Of a DNA stretch of 64,000 nucleotides, positions 16,453 to 24,597 are shown piece by piece. Source of the stretch: Xenorhabdus stockiae. Its GTDB lineage: Bacteria > Pseudomonadota > Gammaproteobacteria > Enterobacterales > Enterobacteriaceae. The DNA is taken from the NCBI RefSeq assembly GCF_002632825.1, contig NZ_NJAJ01000008.1, positions 1 to 64,000 on the forward strand. Direction: 5' to 3'. Position 1 is the first letter of the stretch; every line of letters begins with the position of its first letter. The position numbers were made by a program, and so were the translations under genes. The notes beneath the pieces were generated by a model that saw only the letters and a list, made by a program, of their open reading frames with translations, was not told where the DNA came from and ran no database searches.

Positions 16453-16495
16453 ATTACCCGTGTAATGTTACCGGTAACTATCTATCGGCAACATT
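16453..16495. promoter_or_regulatory. GntR operators upstream of gntK
   Basis: A perfect 12-bp palindrome GTTACCGGTAAC at 16467-16478 matches the E. coli GntR site type (ATGTTACC...). A weaker inverted repeat ATTACCCGTGTAAT lies at 16453-16466, and a TATCGGCAACAT half-site at 16484-16495. All lie between gntR and gntK, where E. coli has its operators. Confidence 0.7.
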
Positions 16496-16600
16496 ATCAG
16501 TAGCAAAGGATGGTGAGCAATCAATCAAGATTGGCAAAAAAGGAAAATGTGAGGCTTATCGCAATTGAAGGTGGGAAAGCATCATATTAAGCTACAAAAA

Positions 16601-17602
16601 TTAAACACTTTCGCCTAATGAAAGTGTAAACCCAACATCAATAAGGGTTTGTTCCAGTTTTTCACCTTTCAGGCGAGCGAGTAATGCTTCTGCCGCCTTG
16701 CGCCCCATTTGGTCACGAGGAGTCAATACACTGGCAAGTTTTGGTGTCATTACCTGACCAACATCATGCCCGTGAAAACCGGCAACAGAGATATCTTTCG
16801 GTACGTTGATCCCCTGACGCTGACATTCAAAAATAGCACCAATCGCGATATCGTCATTGGTACAAAATAGTCCATCGACATCAGGGTATTTCAGGCAGGT
16901 TTCCTGTAAGAGCTGGGCGCCTAATGAGTAGGATGAACTCGCCGTCGTCATCATTTTCTTTGGTTGTAGGCCAGCGCTGCGCATTGCCACTTCATAGCCC
17001 TGTAGACGTATCAGTGTCCTTTCATCCTGTCGGGCACCGAGATAGACGATACTCCGGCATCCACGTCCGAGCATGGATTCCGTCATCTGACGTGCAGCTT
17101 CAAAATTATCAATACCGACAGCGACATCAAGGCAGGGTGAGACACTGTCCATTAATTCGACGACGGGAATACCGGTAGTTTCCAGTAATTTTAGTGTCTT
17201 AGGAGTATGCGTTCGTTCAGCCAGTATCAGACCGTCAATATTATAGGAAAGCAGGGAAAGCAGACGTTCTTCTTCTTTCTGTGCAGAGTAACCGTAATGA
17301 GCAAGCATAGTCTGATAGCCATGACGGTCAGTCATATATTCAATACCGCGGATTACTTCAGCAAATACCTGATTAGTCAGTGAAGGCAGTAAAACACCGA
17401 TTGTTCGGCTGGTGGAGTTGGAGAGAATATCCGGCACACGATTAGGAATGTACCCCAGTTGATCCAGAGCTGCCGCAATCCGTTTTCCCAGAGGTTCAGA
17501 AACTTGGTTGGGATTGCGTAAGAAACGGCTGACTGTCATCTTTGTGACACCGACGAGATCTGCAACATCTTGTAAAACAGGGCGTTTTTTCTTCATTTTC
17601 AA
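16601..17602 (-). CDS. gntR: LacI-family gluconate repressor GntR
   Basis: A 333-residue repressor with the N-terminal LacI helix-turn-helix VLQDVADLVGVTKMTVSRFL (about 8-27), a hinge near YIPNRVPDILSN, and a periplasmic-binding-protein-like core that senses gluconate. It is encoded upstream of and in line with gntK-gntU, as in E. coli gntRKU. The start is ATG 17602, with a second Met two codons in. It probably represses gntKU through the palindromes at 16453-16495. Confidence 0.94.
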   Translation of the reverse strand: MKMKKKRPVLQDVADLVGVTKMTVSRFLRNPNQVSEPLGKRIAAALDQLGYIPNRVPDILSNSTSRTIGVLLPSLTNQVFAEVIRGIEYMTDRHGYQTMLAHYGYSAQKEEERLLSLLSYNIDGLILAERTHTPKTLKLLETTGIPVVELMDSVSPCLDVAVGIDNFEAARQMTESMLGRGCRSIVYLGARQDERTLIRLQGYEVAMRSAGLQPKKMMTTASSSYSLGAQLLQETCLKYPDVDGLFCTNDDIAIGAIFECQRQGINVPKDISVAGFHGHDVGQVMTPKLASVLTPRDQMGRKAAEALLARLKGEKLEQTLIDVGFTLSLGESV

Positions 17603-17784
17603 TGCGGTGTAACCAATATTGGGGGGGACAAACTAATAAAGTGTGTTTTTAACATATTTGGACATCATGATAATACGATTTTTAGCAAAAAACTCTGGCT
17701 AACTCACATTCCATAGATGCTCTATTTATTCATAAGCTGCCATAATGTTTTTGTAGATAGGAAATCAGAATAAACCGGATAGAT

Positions 17785-18213
17785 ATGAATACAACGACTG
17801 ATATAACCTATTGGAACCGAATGGTTCCTGAGCTGACGGTTACGGATTTTTCGCTTTCTTTTGATTTTTATCAGCGCATATTGGGTTTTAACGTTTTGAT
17901 AAGAAGGGAAGATCCCGATTTTGCTTATCTGAGTTTAGGGGAAGCACAACTCATGCTGGAAGCATTTCATGATAGTGGCTGGAATACCGGAGAGTTGAGT
18001 AAGCCACTGGGGTGTGGGATTAATCTCCAAATTGAAGTGGATAATGTTACTTCTTTACTGGTTAGTCTGAAGGATAACGGTATTAAATTGTATCGATCAG
18101 TAACAGATAATCATTATTGCATCGGCGAGACTTCGGTATGTCAGCGCGAGTTTCTCGTGCAGGATCCTGATGGTTATTTGCTCCGATTTAGTCAGTTTAT
18201 CGAGAGTATATGA
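17785..18213 (+). CDS. VOC-fold protein, bleomycin-resistance/glyoxalase superfamily
   Basis: A 142-residue protein with the paired beta-alpha-beta3 modules of the vicinal oxygen chelate fold: MVPELTVTDFSLSFDFYQRILGF in the first half and a second module from INLQIEVDNV to QDPDGYLLRF. It most resembles bleomycin-binding-type VOC proteins. The conserved glyoxalase metal ligands (His/Glu) are not all present, so an enzymatic role is uncertain. It stands alone between gntR (divergent) and the OMP operon. The substrate cannot be told. Confidence 0.75.
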   Translation: MNTTTDITYWNRMVPELTVTDFSLSFDFYQRILGFNVLIRREDPDFAYLSLGEAQLMLEAFHDSGWNTGELSKPLGCGINLQIEVDNVTSLLVSLKDNGIKLYRSVTDNHYCIGETSVCQREFLVQDPDGYLLRFSQFIESI

Positions 18214-18351
18214 AATAATTAGGATGAAAAACAATCAACTTTAAATGATTTATTTCATGTTAGTTATTCATTTTTAAGCATTTTAGGTTAACTTTAAGTG
18301 GCAGAGGTTATGCTAGTCTGCCGAGTCCTCCATTTTTCCTTTGAGTTTATT

Positions 18352-19356
18352 ATGACCTTAACTAACTATAGCAAATTGTTAGCAACTGCATTCTGCCTTG
18401 TAACTTCATATAGTTATGCAGACAGTGAGCGCCCACTTTTTTCATTGACGATGACTGAGTCTGGTGTACAGCAAACTAATAGCGATGGTAGTTTATCCCA
18501 TTCCGCTAAATCAGAGTCCCGCATTTTGCCGATTTGGGGGGATGAAGCCCGAGCCAAAGGCTATGATCTTCCTGAACCATTCGGGGTCAGTTATGGTTAT
18601 ATGAACCTGCGCCAGAATGTGATTGTAGATAAAATTGGGTTTATTATGCCTGAAAATCCTGAAACTCCTGATGCCATAACAGTGATTGCAGGAAATACTC
18701 GTAGTCGTAGTGAGTCACATATGCTTAAACTGGATGCTTGGGCATTACCATTTTTGAATATTTATGGTGTATATGGAAAAACAAAAGGTTCATCTTCAAC
18801 TAATATAGAGAACGTGTTATTTGATTTTGGCGTTCCTGGCTATCCGCCTTTCTCAGTAGTAAAAAATGTGCCTTTCACACTAGATTTTAAAGGTAACACT
18901 TTTGGCGGAGGTCTAACATTAGCTGGCGGCTATAACCAATTTTTTGCAACACTAGATGCGAATTATACACGAACAAATCTGGATATCTTGGATGGAGATA
19001 TTACTGCTTATGTAGTGACTCCTCGAGTTGGTTATGAGTTCATTTTTACACCATTACTTGAAGGACAAGGTAATTCAAAAATCCAAATTTGGACTGGTGC
19101 TATGTATCAGAATATTACTCAGCGTTTCAAAGGTAAAATTGCGAACCTAAATCTAACTGGAGATTTAGGAAAGTTTGTTAGTGGATTTACTAAGTATGAC
19201 CCCGATATGGGATTCGACGTCAAACAACATCTTGCTCATAAATGGAATAGTACAGTTGGTGCTCGTTTTGAGGTCACCCGTAATTTCAATCTATTATCAG
19301 AAGTTGGTTTTGGTAACCGAAACAGCTTCTATATTTCCGGTGAGTTTCGTTTTTAA
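18352..19356 (+). CDS. putative outer-membrane beta-barrel protein, first gene of a three-gene envelope operon
   Basis: A 334-residue protein from ATG 18352, chosen because a signal peptide (MTLTNYSKLLATAFCLVTSY...YA) starts there; the open frame extends 18 codons further upstream without a signal. The mature part alternates hydrophobic and polar residues as in beta-strands and ends GEFRF, the terminal aromatic signature of outer-membrane barrels. ILPIWGDEARAKGYDLPEPFG (about 54-74) is a conserved-looking N-terminal block. I do not recognise a characterised homologue. Its stop overlaps the next start (TAATG), so it is coupled to the Omp85-like gene. A structural or export role at the outer membrane is inference. 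Confidence 0.65.
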   Translation: MTLTNYSKLLATAFCLVTSYSYADSERPLFSLTMTESGVQQTNSDGSLSHSAKSESRILPIWGDEARAKGYDLPEPFGVSYGYMNLRQNVIVDKIGFIMPENPETPDAITVIAGNTRSRSESHMLKLDAWALPFLNIYGVYGKTKGSSSTNIENVLFDFGVPGYPPFSVVKNVPFTLDFKGNTFGGGLTLAGGYNQFFATLDANYTRTNLDILDGDITAYVVTPRVGYEFIFTPLLEGQGNSKIQIWTGAMYQNITQRFKGKIANLNLTGDLGKFVSGFTKYDPDMGFDVKQHLAHKWNSTVGARFEVTRNFNLLSEVGFGNRNSFYISGEFRF

Positions 19357-20507
19357 TGTTGCGCTTTACGATTATCAAAAGGCTGGTGATGTCCAGCCTT
19401 CTTATTTTGACTACCTCATCTGCTCATGCAGATATCCTGCCTGACCGCAAAAAAATTGACGGCTGGCTCAGTGAGCTAGGTGGCGATAATCAGTTCGACG
19501 CCAGCAAGAAAATTGACTGGGGTGTATTGCCCGGCCCTTTTTATACACCGGAAATGGGAGTGGGGCTTGGTGTAGCTGTAGTCGGACTTTATCGCCCTGA
19601 CAGTCACGACGATACTAGCCAGAACTCTTCACTGGGTCTCAGTGGGTTTGGCTCATCTACCGGCGCTTTTGGCCTCAATTTCACCAATTATAACTTTCTT
19701 GCCAGTGACCAGTGGCGGTTATTTGTTTCTGGTACCCTCAATAACATACCTACCTATTATTGGGGGAAAGGTTACAGAGCGGGAAAAGATAACAGTAATA
19801 AACAAAGTTATCGTTCGCGTGAATTTGATATTCGTCCCCGAGTGCTTTACCGCGTTGCTGATGCCACTTATATGGGGCTGGGAGTGAATTTCTCCTCCGT
19901 TAATGCCGGTGATACCGATGCTCAGGCAAAAAAATATTTTGAACAGTCTGTTGGCGGGGCTTCGGTTATCAGTTCAGGTGTAAGTGCATACTTTAGTTAT
20001 GATAGCCGGGATTTCCTTCCCAACCCGCAGTATGGTCAGGCGATTGAGCTGATTTACACCTATTTCTCTCCTGAATTAGGAGCAGACTATCGTTTCTCTA
20101 CGACACAGTTACAGTTCTCGACTTATCACCAGTTATCTGAAAAAACGGTACTCGCTTTTGATAACTATGCGCGTTTTAGTGCCGGTGAAGTACCGTGGAA
20201 CCAGCTATCTTTGCTAGGGAATAGTCTGCGTATGCGCGGCTATTATGAAGGGCGTTACCGCGACAAAAATATTTTCACAACTCAGTTGGAGTTGAGGCAT
20301 AAGCTGGACTGGCGTCACGGCGTTGTCGGTTGGGTTGGAATGGGAACGTTAAGTGATACTCCGTCAACGTTGGGAGAACGACACTGGCTTCCTTCAATTG
20401 GTGTAGGTTATCGTTTTGAGTTTAAGCCACGTATGAATGTCAGGTTAGATTTTGGTATTGGAAAAGGCAGTACCGGGTTTTATTTTCAGGTTGGAGAAGC
20501 ATTTTGA
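19356..20507 (+). CDS. BamA/TamA (Omp85) family barrel protein without POTRA domains
   Basis: A 383-residue protein with a signal peptide (cleavage near SSAHA-DIL), a short 30-residue N-terminal region, and a C-terminal barrel starting near DWGVLPGPFYTPEMGVGLGV. The Omp85 motif appears as LRMRGYYEGRYRDKN (about 289-303), equivalent to the VRGF-type L6 signature. The last strand reads GFYFQVGEAF with a terminal Phe. There is no room for POTRA domains, so this is a stand-alone Omp85 barrel (surface antigen D15 type). Its start overlaps the previous stop and its stop overlaps the next start. Roles for such barrels range from lipid transfer to partner export; none can be assigned here. Confidence 0.8.
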   Translation: MLRFTIIKRLVMSSLLILTTSSAHADILPDRKKIDGWLSELGGDNQFDASKKIDWGVLPGPFYTPEMGVGLGVAVVGLYRPDSHDDTSQNSSLGLSGFGSSTGAFGLNFTNYNFLASDQWRLFVSGTLNNIPTYYWGKGYRAGKDNSNKQSYRSREFDIRPRVLYRVADATYMGLGVNFSSVNAGDTDAQAKKYFEQSVGGASVISSGVSAYFSYDSRDFLPNPQYGQAIELIYTYFSPELGADYRFSTTQLQFSTYHQLSEKTVLAFDNYARFSAGEVPWNQLSLLGNSLRMRGYYEGRYRDKNIFTTQLELRHKLDWRHGVVGWVGMGTLSDTPSTLGERHWLPSIGVGYRFEFKPRMNVRLDFGIGKGSTGFYFQVGEAF

Positions 20508-21643
20508 AGTATTTGGTCACACTATTGTTAAGTTTTCTGCTGACAGCCTGCCAAAACAAATCAGCACCGGTTACAACTATTGATCCGATGCTCAAAAGTA
20601 CGACACATGAACAGGCAAAAACGGATTGGCTAGCCCTGCCTCCTGTTCAACCTCCTGAAGGTCTAAGAGCATGTTGTGCTTTCGGTTATGACCTTAAAGT
20701 GAATACATTAGGGCTTTCTGTGCCTCTCTATCATATTGATAATATTGTTGAAGCCAATAAATTGGGAGAACATCACTATAACGATAGCTTTCTTGGTGCA
20801 AGCGCGGCGTTATTGGGTGTCAGCAATGAAAAAATCGGCCTGCTCTATACCGAGAAAGGTGGATTCATTGATATTTCCCATGTCAGGGATACTGCGGACT
20901 ATACGCTTTATCTTTTTAGCCAGATTTATGCGCGCCTTGGCCAGGAATGGACATTGTCTTTGGATGATGAGCTGGCAGCACGTAAGATTCGCTTTTTTGC
21001 ATTTACCCCGCCAACAGATCCCGCAGAACGCTATACCCTGAGCGCGTATCTGGCTGCAAAGCTGGCATTTCAGTTAGCCGCTTGGCATGAGATTGCTCAA
21101 TGGTACGGTTATCAGTCTATTCCCGGTTTTTCAGAGGCGATTTCAGCCTTTTCCCCGGAAGATCTCTACTCCAACTTATTGGGCGCGAGACTCGCGCTGA
21201 CGCTTATTCTGCAAGGTCAGGCATCTTCTGTGAGTCACTTTTCTGTTGCGATTGCGAATATCCTGCCAATGGCCTTAAATGAGCTGGGCGCTTACGACAG
21301 GTCAGGCACAAAGAGGATGTTTGATAAGGTTGATGGTTTATGGTGGAACAGTTACCAGCGTATTCCACAAAAGTTTCTGGTATTACGCAGGAATTATGAA
21401 ACCCAAGATGATCGTTATCCATTAATGCCTTTCGGCAAGGAAAAGTTTGCTTTACGCCTTTCGTTACCGGATTCCTATCGGGATTTTTCATTGGATAAAC
21501 TGGCTGAATTTCAGTTATGGCCAACAAAGAGCATGAACGACTTACCTTCCCCGCAACATTACTGGTCAGTAAAAGATTTTTCAATGTTGGCGGAAAATGC
21601 TGAAAAACAAGACAGGTATCAACAACAGTTGAATGGCAAATAG
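20504..21643 (+). CDS. DUF4056 domain lipoprotein
   Basis: A 379-residue lipoprotein (lipobox LLTAC, Cys16) of the DUF4056 family. It starts at a TTG that overlaps the previous stop (TTGA), which suggests coupled translation. Conserved-looking blocks are GLRACCAFGYDL (about 53-64), GGFIDISHVRDTADYTLYL (about 119-137), AAWHEIAQWYG (about 192-202) and SAFSPEDLYSNLLG (about 214-227). The HEIAQW histidine-glutamate pair with the earlier His126/Asp129 could form a hydrolase or metal site, but the HExxH pattern is incomplete. It is probably periplasmic at the outer membrane. It closes the operon with the two barrel proteins; function unknown. Confidence 0.78.
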   Translation: MKYLVTLLLSFLLTACQNKSAPVTTIDPMLKSTTHEQAKTDWLALPPVQPPEGLRACCAFGYDLKVNTLGLSVPLYHIDNIVEANKLGEHHYNDSFLGASAALLGVSNEKIGLLYTEKGGFIDISHVRDTADYTLYLFSQIYARLGQEWTLSLDDELAARKIRFFAFTPPTDPAERYTLSAYLAAKLAFQLAAWHEIAQWYGYQSIPGFSEAISAFSPEDLYSNLLGARLALTLILQGQASSVSHFSVAIANILPMALNELGAYDRSGTKRMFDKVDGLWWNSYQRIPQKFLVLRRNYETQDDRYPLMPFGKEKFALRLSLPDSYRDFSLDKLAEFQLWPTKSMNDLPSPQHYWSVKDFSMLAENAEKQDRYQQQLNGK

Positions 21644-21700
21644 TTTTTGTGACACTCAGTCGTATCGTGTTTTACCTGCTGTTTTTCAGCGGGTTTCAGC

Positions 21701-21744
21701 ATGTAGCAGGAAAAGTTGCGGAATGACAACTTTTTCTGCTACAT
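21701..21744. terminator. long hairpin terminator between DUF4056 and alcohol dehydrogenase genes
   Basis: An 18-bp stem (21701-21718 against 21727-21744) is complete except for one G-T pair. It contains AAAA and TTTT stretches near the loop. The flanking genes converge, so it probably ends transcription from both sides. Confidence 0.75.
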
Positions 21745-21748
21745 CAAT

Positions 21749-22786
21749 TTATGCTGACAGGACGATTTTCAATGCTTTCTCTTTGGCGGCATTCCCAAAT
21801 ATGTCATAAGCGGTCTCTATTTCACTCAATGAATAGTGGTGAGTGACCAATTTTTCCGGTGAAATCTTACCGGATTGAACGCTTTTCAACAGCATGGGAG
21901 TGCTGCTTGTATTGACCAGCCCAGTGGTGATGGTGATATTTTTGATCCAGAGATTTTCCAGATGTAAATCGACGGGTTTGCCATGAACACCAACATTAGC
22001 AATAAACCCGCCTGCGGCAATGATATCCTGACATATCTGGAAAGTCGCAGGGATCCCTACACACTCAATAGCAACGTCAACACCAATGCCATCAGTCAAT
22101 TTGTGGATGGTTTCAACCACGTTTTGCCGTGTCGGGTTGATAATTGTGTTGGCACCAAACCGCTGAGCAACGCTGAGGCGATTATCATCGGTATCTATCA
22201 TGATGATATGTGCCGGAGAGTAAAACTGGGATGCCAGTAGCGCAGAAAGTCCGACAGGCCCTGCACCAATTAAGGCGATGGTATGACCCGGCTGAACCCT
22301 GCCATTGATAACACCAATTTCAAGCCCGGTCGGCAGAATATCGCTGAGCATTAAGGCGGCTTCTTCATCAACACCTTCCGGCAAACGATGAAGACTATTA
22401 TCAGCGTGGGGAATACGTACTTTTTCTGCCTGCGTACCGTCGATTTTATGCCCCAGGATCCAGCCCCCATCTTTGCAATGCGCATAAAGCTGGCGCTTAC
22501 AATAGGGACAGCTACCACAGACGGTAATACAGGAGATGATAACTTTATCACCGACTTTGAGGTTACGGACAGAATCGCCGATTGACTCAACAATACCAAT
22601 ACCTTCATGGCCCAGTGTCCGGCCCTGCTCAACAGTAGGAACGTCTCCTTTGAGGATGTGCAGGTCTGTCCCACAAATGGTGGTTTTGACAATGCGAACA
22701 ATAGCATCCGTGGGCTCAATGAGTTGGGGTGGCGCTTTCTCTTCCCAAAGTTTTTTTCCGGCTCCGTGATAAACAAGTGCTTTCAT
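21749..22786 (-). CDS. zinc-dependent alcohol dehydrogenase family protein
   Basis: A 345-residue medium-chain dehydrogenase. Catalytic zinc ligands are Cys in TTICGTDLH (about 38) and His in LGHEGIG (about 60). Structural zinc is held by CGSCPYCKRQLYAHC (about 91-105). The Rossmann fingerprint ALIGAGPVGLSALLAS lies at about 171-186, with an acidic residue (IDTDD) after strand two, pointing to NAD. The GHKIDGTQAEKVRIPHAD block resembles the bacterial zinc-ADH group with broad alcohol or sugar-alcohol range. It appears to be transcribed alone. The substrate is not predictable. Confidence 0.88.
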   Translation of the reverse strand: MKALVYHGAGKKLWEEKAPPQLIEPTDAIVRIVKTTICGTDLHILKGDVPTVEQGRTLGHEGIGIVESIGDSVRNLKVGDKVIISCITVCGSCPYCKRQLYAHCKDGGWILGHKIDGTQAEKVRIPHADNSLHRLPEGVDEEAALMLSDILPTGLEIGVINGRVQPGHTIALIGAGPVGLSALLASQFYSPAHIIMIDTDDNRLSVAQRFGANTIINPTRQNVVETIHKLTDGIGVDVAIECVGIPATFQICQDIIAAGGFIANVGVHGKPVDLHLENLWIKNITITTGLVNTSSTPMLLKSVQSGKISPEKLVTHHYSLSEIETAYDIFGNAAKEKALKIVLSA

Positions 22787-22822
22787 ATAACCCCCTTCAC
22801 AATGGTTTTACAATGTTAAGAA

Positions 22823-23410
22823 CTACAGTAAGCCTTGGTGCTTGAATATCTTCATGTATATTTCATGCACAACCGCATGTTTTCTCTGATTGTAATCCAT
22901 AACGTGAGTTACATTATCCGCTGCCTGAAGTTTAGCAGAGATATAGCGTTCCCGATCTTCAGGATGTTTTCTGAGCCAGTCGCGGAATAAAATATGGCGG
23001 ATATGTTCAGGGCAGGCAGGGCCAAATACGTGGAGGTTGGCTCTTGGCTTTGCCAGACGAAAACAGCGATGCTGATAAAAGCTGGGTTCACGTACGGTTA
23101 AGTAGTAACCTAGCGTTTCCAGTGCTGGCAAATACTTTTTTTCCTGTATGGGATCTTCCACAATAAGATCGATATCGATGATTGGCTTGGCGGCAAGATA
23201 AGGCACAGCCGTTGAGCCAACATGTTCCAGCCGGAGGACTGTGCTGCCCAGTACAGATTTTATATCAGTAGAAAGTTGTTGCCACTGAGTGACCCATTCA
23301 GGGTCATAATCCACGACTTCGATAACTTCTTCGATAGGTTTTCCATGCACCCACGGATTTTCATGGGGATCTGGCGGCGGGAAAAAAGTAATCTCTTTTG
23401 GGGCAATCAA
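22823..23410 (-). CDS. GrpB family protein (UPF0157)
   Basis: A 195-residue protein of the GrpB/UPF0157 family, which adopts a nucleotidyltransferase-like fold. Visible blocks are DYDPEWVTQWQQLS (about 34-47), LEHVGSTAVPYLAAKPIIDIDL (about 61-82) with the GS and DxD nucleotidyltransferase-type residues, and FRDWLRKHPEDRERY. The N-terminal 30 residues are rich in proline and family-specific. The start is a TTG (23410) after GGAGAG. A few plant-pathogen and CoaE-fused members are known, but the reaction is not established. Confidence 0.82.
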   Translation of the reverse strand: MIAPKEITFFPPPDPHENPWVHGKPIEEVIEVVDYDPEWVTQWQQLSTDIKSVLGSTVLRLEHVGSTAVPYLAAKPIIDIDLIVEDPIQEKKYLPALETLGYYLTVREPSFYQHRCFRLAKPRANLHVFGPACPEHIRHILFRDWLRKHPEDRERYISAKLQAADNVTHVMDYNQRKHAVVHEIYMKIFKHQGLL

Positions 23411-23468
23411 TTATGTCTCTCCATGCTATTTGGAAAGAGGGAATAGCCCCCTCGCGGGGACATTCGTG

Positions 23469-24128
23469 TTAATCGTCCTGTTGTTGCTGTTCCTTCTCTG
23501 CCTGAACTTTTTCTTTTTCAGTCATTTCTTTTTTCTTTTTCAGTTTATGCCAGATACGGCTTTCCTGTCCTCGCCAGAGACGCTGAATATTATCGTGATG
23601 GCGCATAAGTATCAGGCATGAAAGCATGGCGACGGGAAAGGTAAATTCAGGTTTAAACCACCAGACGTAGAAAGGTGCAACCAGCGCACCGATAATCGCG
23701 CCCAATGAGGAGTAACCGCTCAATAATACGGTCAGCAGCCAAGTGCCGGCAATTAACCCCATAAGATCCCAGCCAATGGCAGCGATGGCACCGAATGCAG
23801 TGGCAACGCCCTTACCACCTTTGAAATGGAAGAAAACCGGGTAAATATGCCCTAAACAGGCTGCGATAGCGATAATGCCTAAATAAAAGGGTTGAATGTT
23901 GAGCTTATATGCCAGCCAGACAGGGATCATGCCTTTCAGTACATCGCAGATCAGTACTGCGAATGCGGCACTTTTTCCGCCGATACGCAGTACATTTGTT
24001 GCTCCCGGATTACCGGAACCATGCTGGCGAGGATCGGGTAATCCTGCCAGACGACAGATCAATATCGCGCTGGATATAGAGCCACATAGATACGCGAAGA
24101 TGATCATACCAAGCGCGATAGCACTCAT
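23469..24128 (-). CDS. plsY: glycerol-3-phosphate acyltransferase PlsY
   Basis: Inner-membrane acyltransferase that moves the acyl group of acyl-phosphate to glycerol-3-phosphate, the first step of phospholipid synthesis. The 219-residue protein has PlsY motifs [15 protein letters not shown] (about 38-52), [18 protein letters not shown] (about 93-110) and the C-terminal [14 protein letters not shown]. The last 30 residues are an unusually charged Lys/Glu/Gln tail ending in QQQQDD. It is divergent from folB, as in E. coli (ygiH-folB). Confidence 0.94.
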   Translation of the reverse strand: MSAIALGMIIFAYLCGSISSAILICRLAGLPDPRQHGSGNPGATNVLRIGGKSAAFAVLICDVLKGMIPVWLAYKLNIQPFYLGIIAIAACLGHIYPVFFHFKGGKGVATAFGAIAAIGWDLMGLIAGTWLLTVLLSGYSSLGAIIGALVAPFYVWWFKPEFTFPVAMLSCLILMRHHDNIQRLWRGQESRIWHKLKKKKEMTEKEKVQAEKEQQQQDD

Positions 24129-24243
24129 AAGATATCTCCAATGTCCAATGAATAAGGGTCGTTTTCTTTACTATAACAATGGATAATACGCACATTTAGT
24201 CGGAAGTGGTATCCGGTGAACTAAAAAACGGGGAAACAGCGTG

Positions 24244-24597
24244 ATGGATATCGTATTTATTAAAGAATTAACCGTTATTACTACGATTGGCGTATATGAC
24301 TGGGAACAGACGATTAAGCAAAAACTGGTGTTCGATATCGAAATGGGCTGGGACAATAAACGCGCAGCTTCCAGTGATAATGTTGAGCACTGTCTGGATT
24401 ATTCTCAGGTTAGTGAAACGGTGATCCGGCATGTAGAAAACCAGCGCTTTGCTCTGGTTGAACGAGTGGCTGAAGAAGTGGCGGATATTTTACTGAATCA
24501 GTTTCACTCGCCGTGGGTCAGAATTAAAGTCAGCAAGCCCGGCGCTGTGGCACAGGCAACCAGTGTGGGTGTCGTGATTGAACGTAAGGCTAGCTAG
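24244..24597 (+). CDS. folB: dihydroneopterin aldolase FolB
   Basis: Converts 7,8-dihydroneopterin to 6-hydroxymethyl-dihydropterin in folate synthesis. From ATG 24244 the protein opens [20 protein letters not shown], almost the same as E. coli FolB, with the catalytic lysine in [14 protein letters not shown] and the glutamate in [14 protein letters not shown] one codon earlier is less likely. GGGG lies about 12 bases upstream. The stop overlaps that of the convergent cca by four bases (CTAG), as close as two genes can end. Confidence 0.95.
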   Translation: MDIVFIKELTVITTIGVYDWEQTIKQKLVFDIEMGWDNKRAASSDNVEHCLDYSQVSETVIRHVENQRFALVERVAEEVADILLNQFHSPWVRIKVSKPGAVAQATSVGVVIERKAS

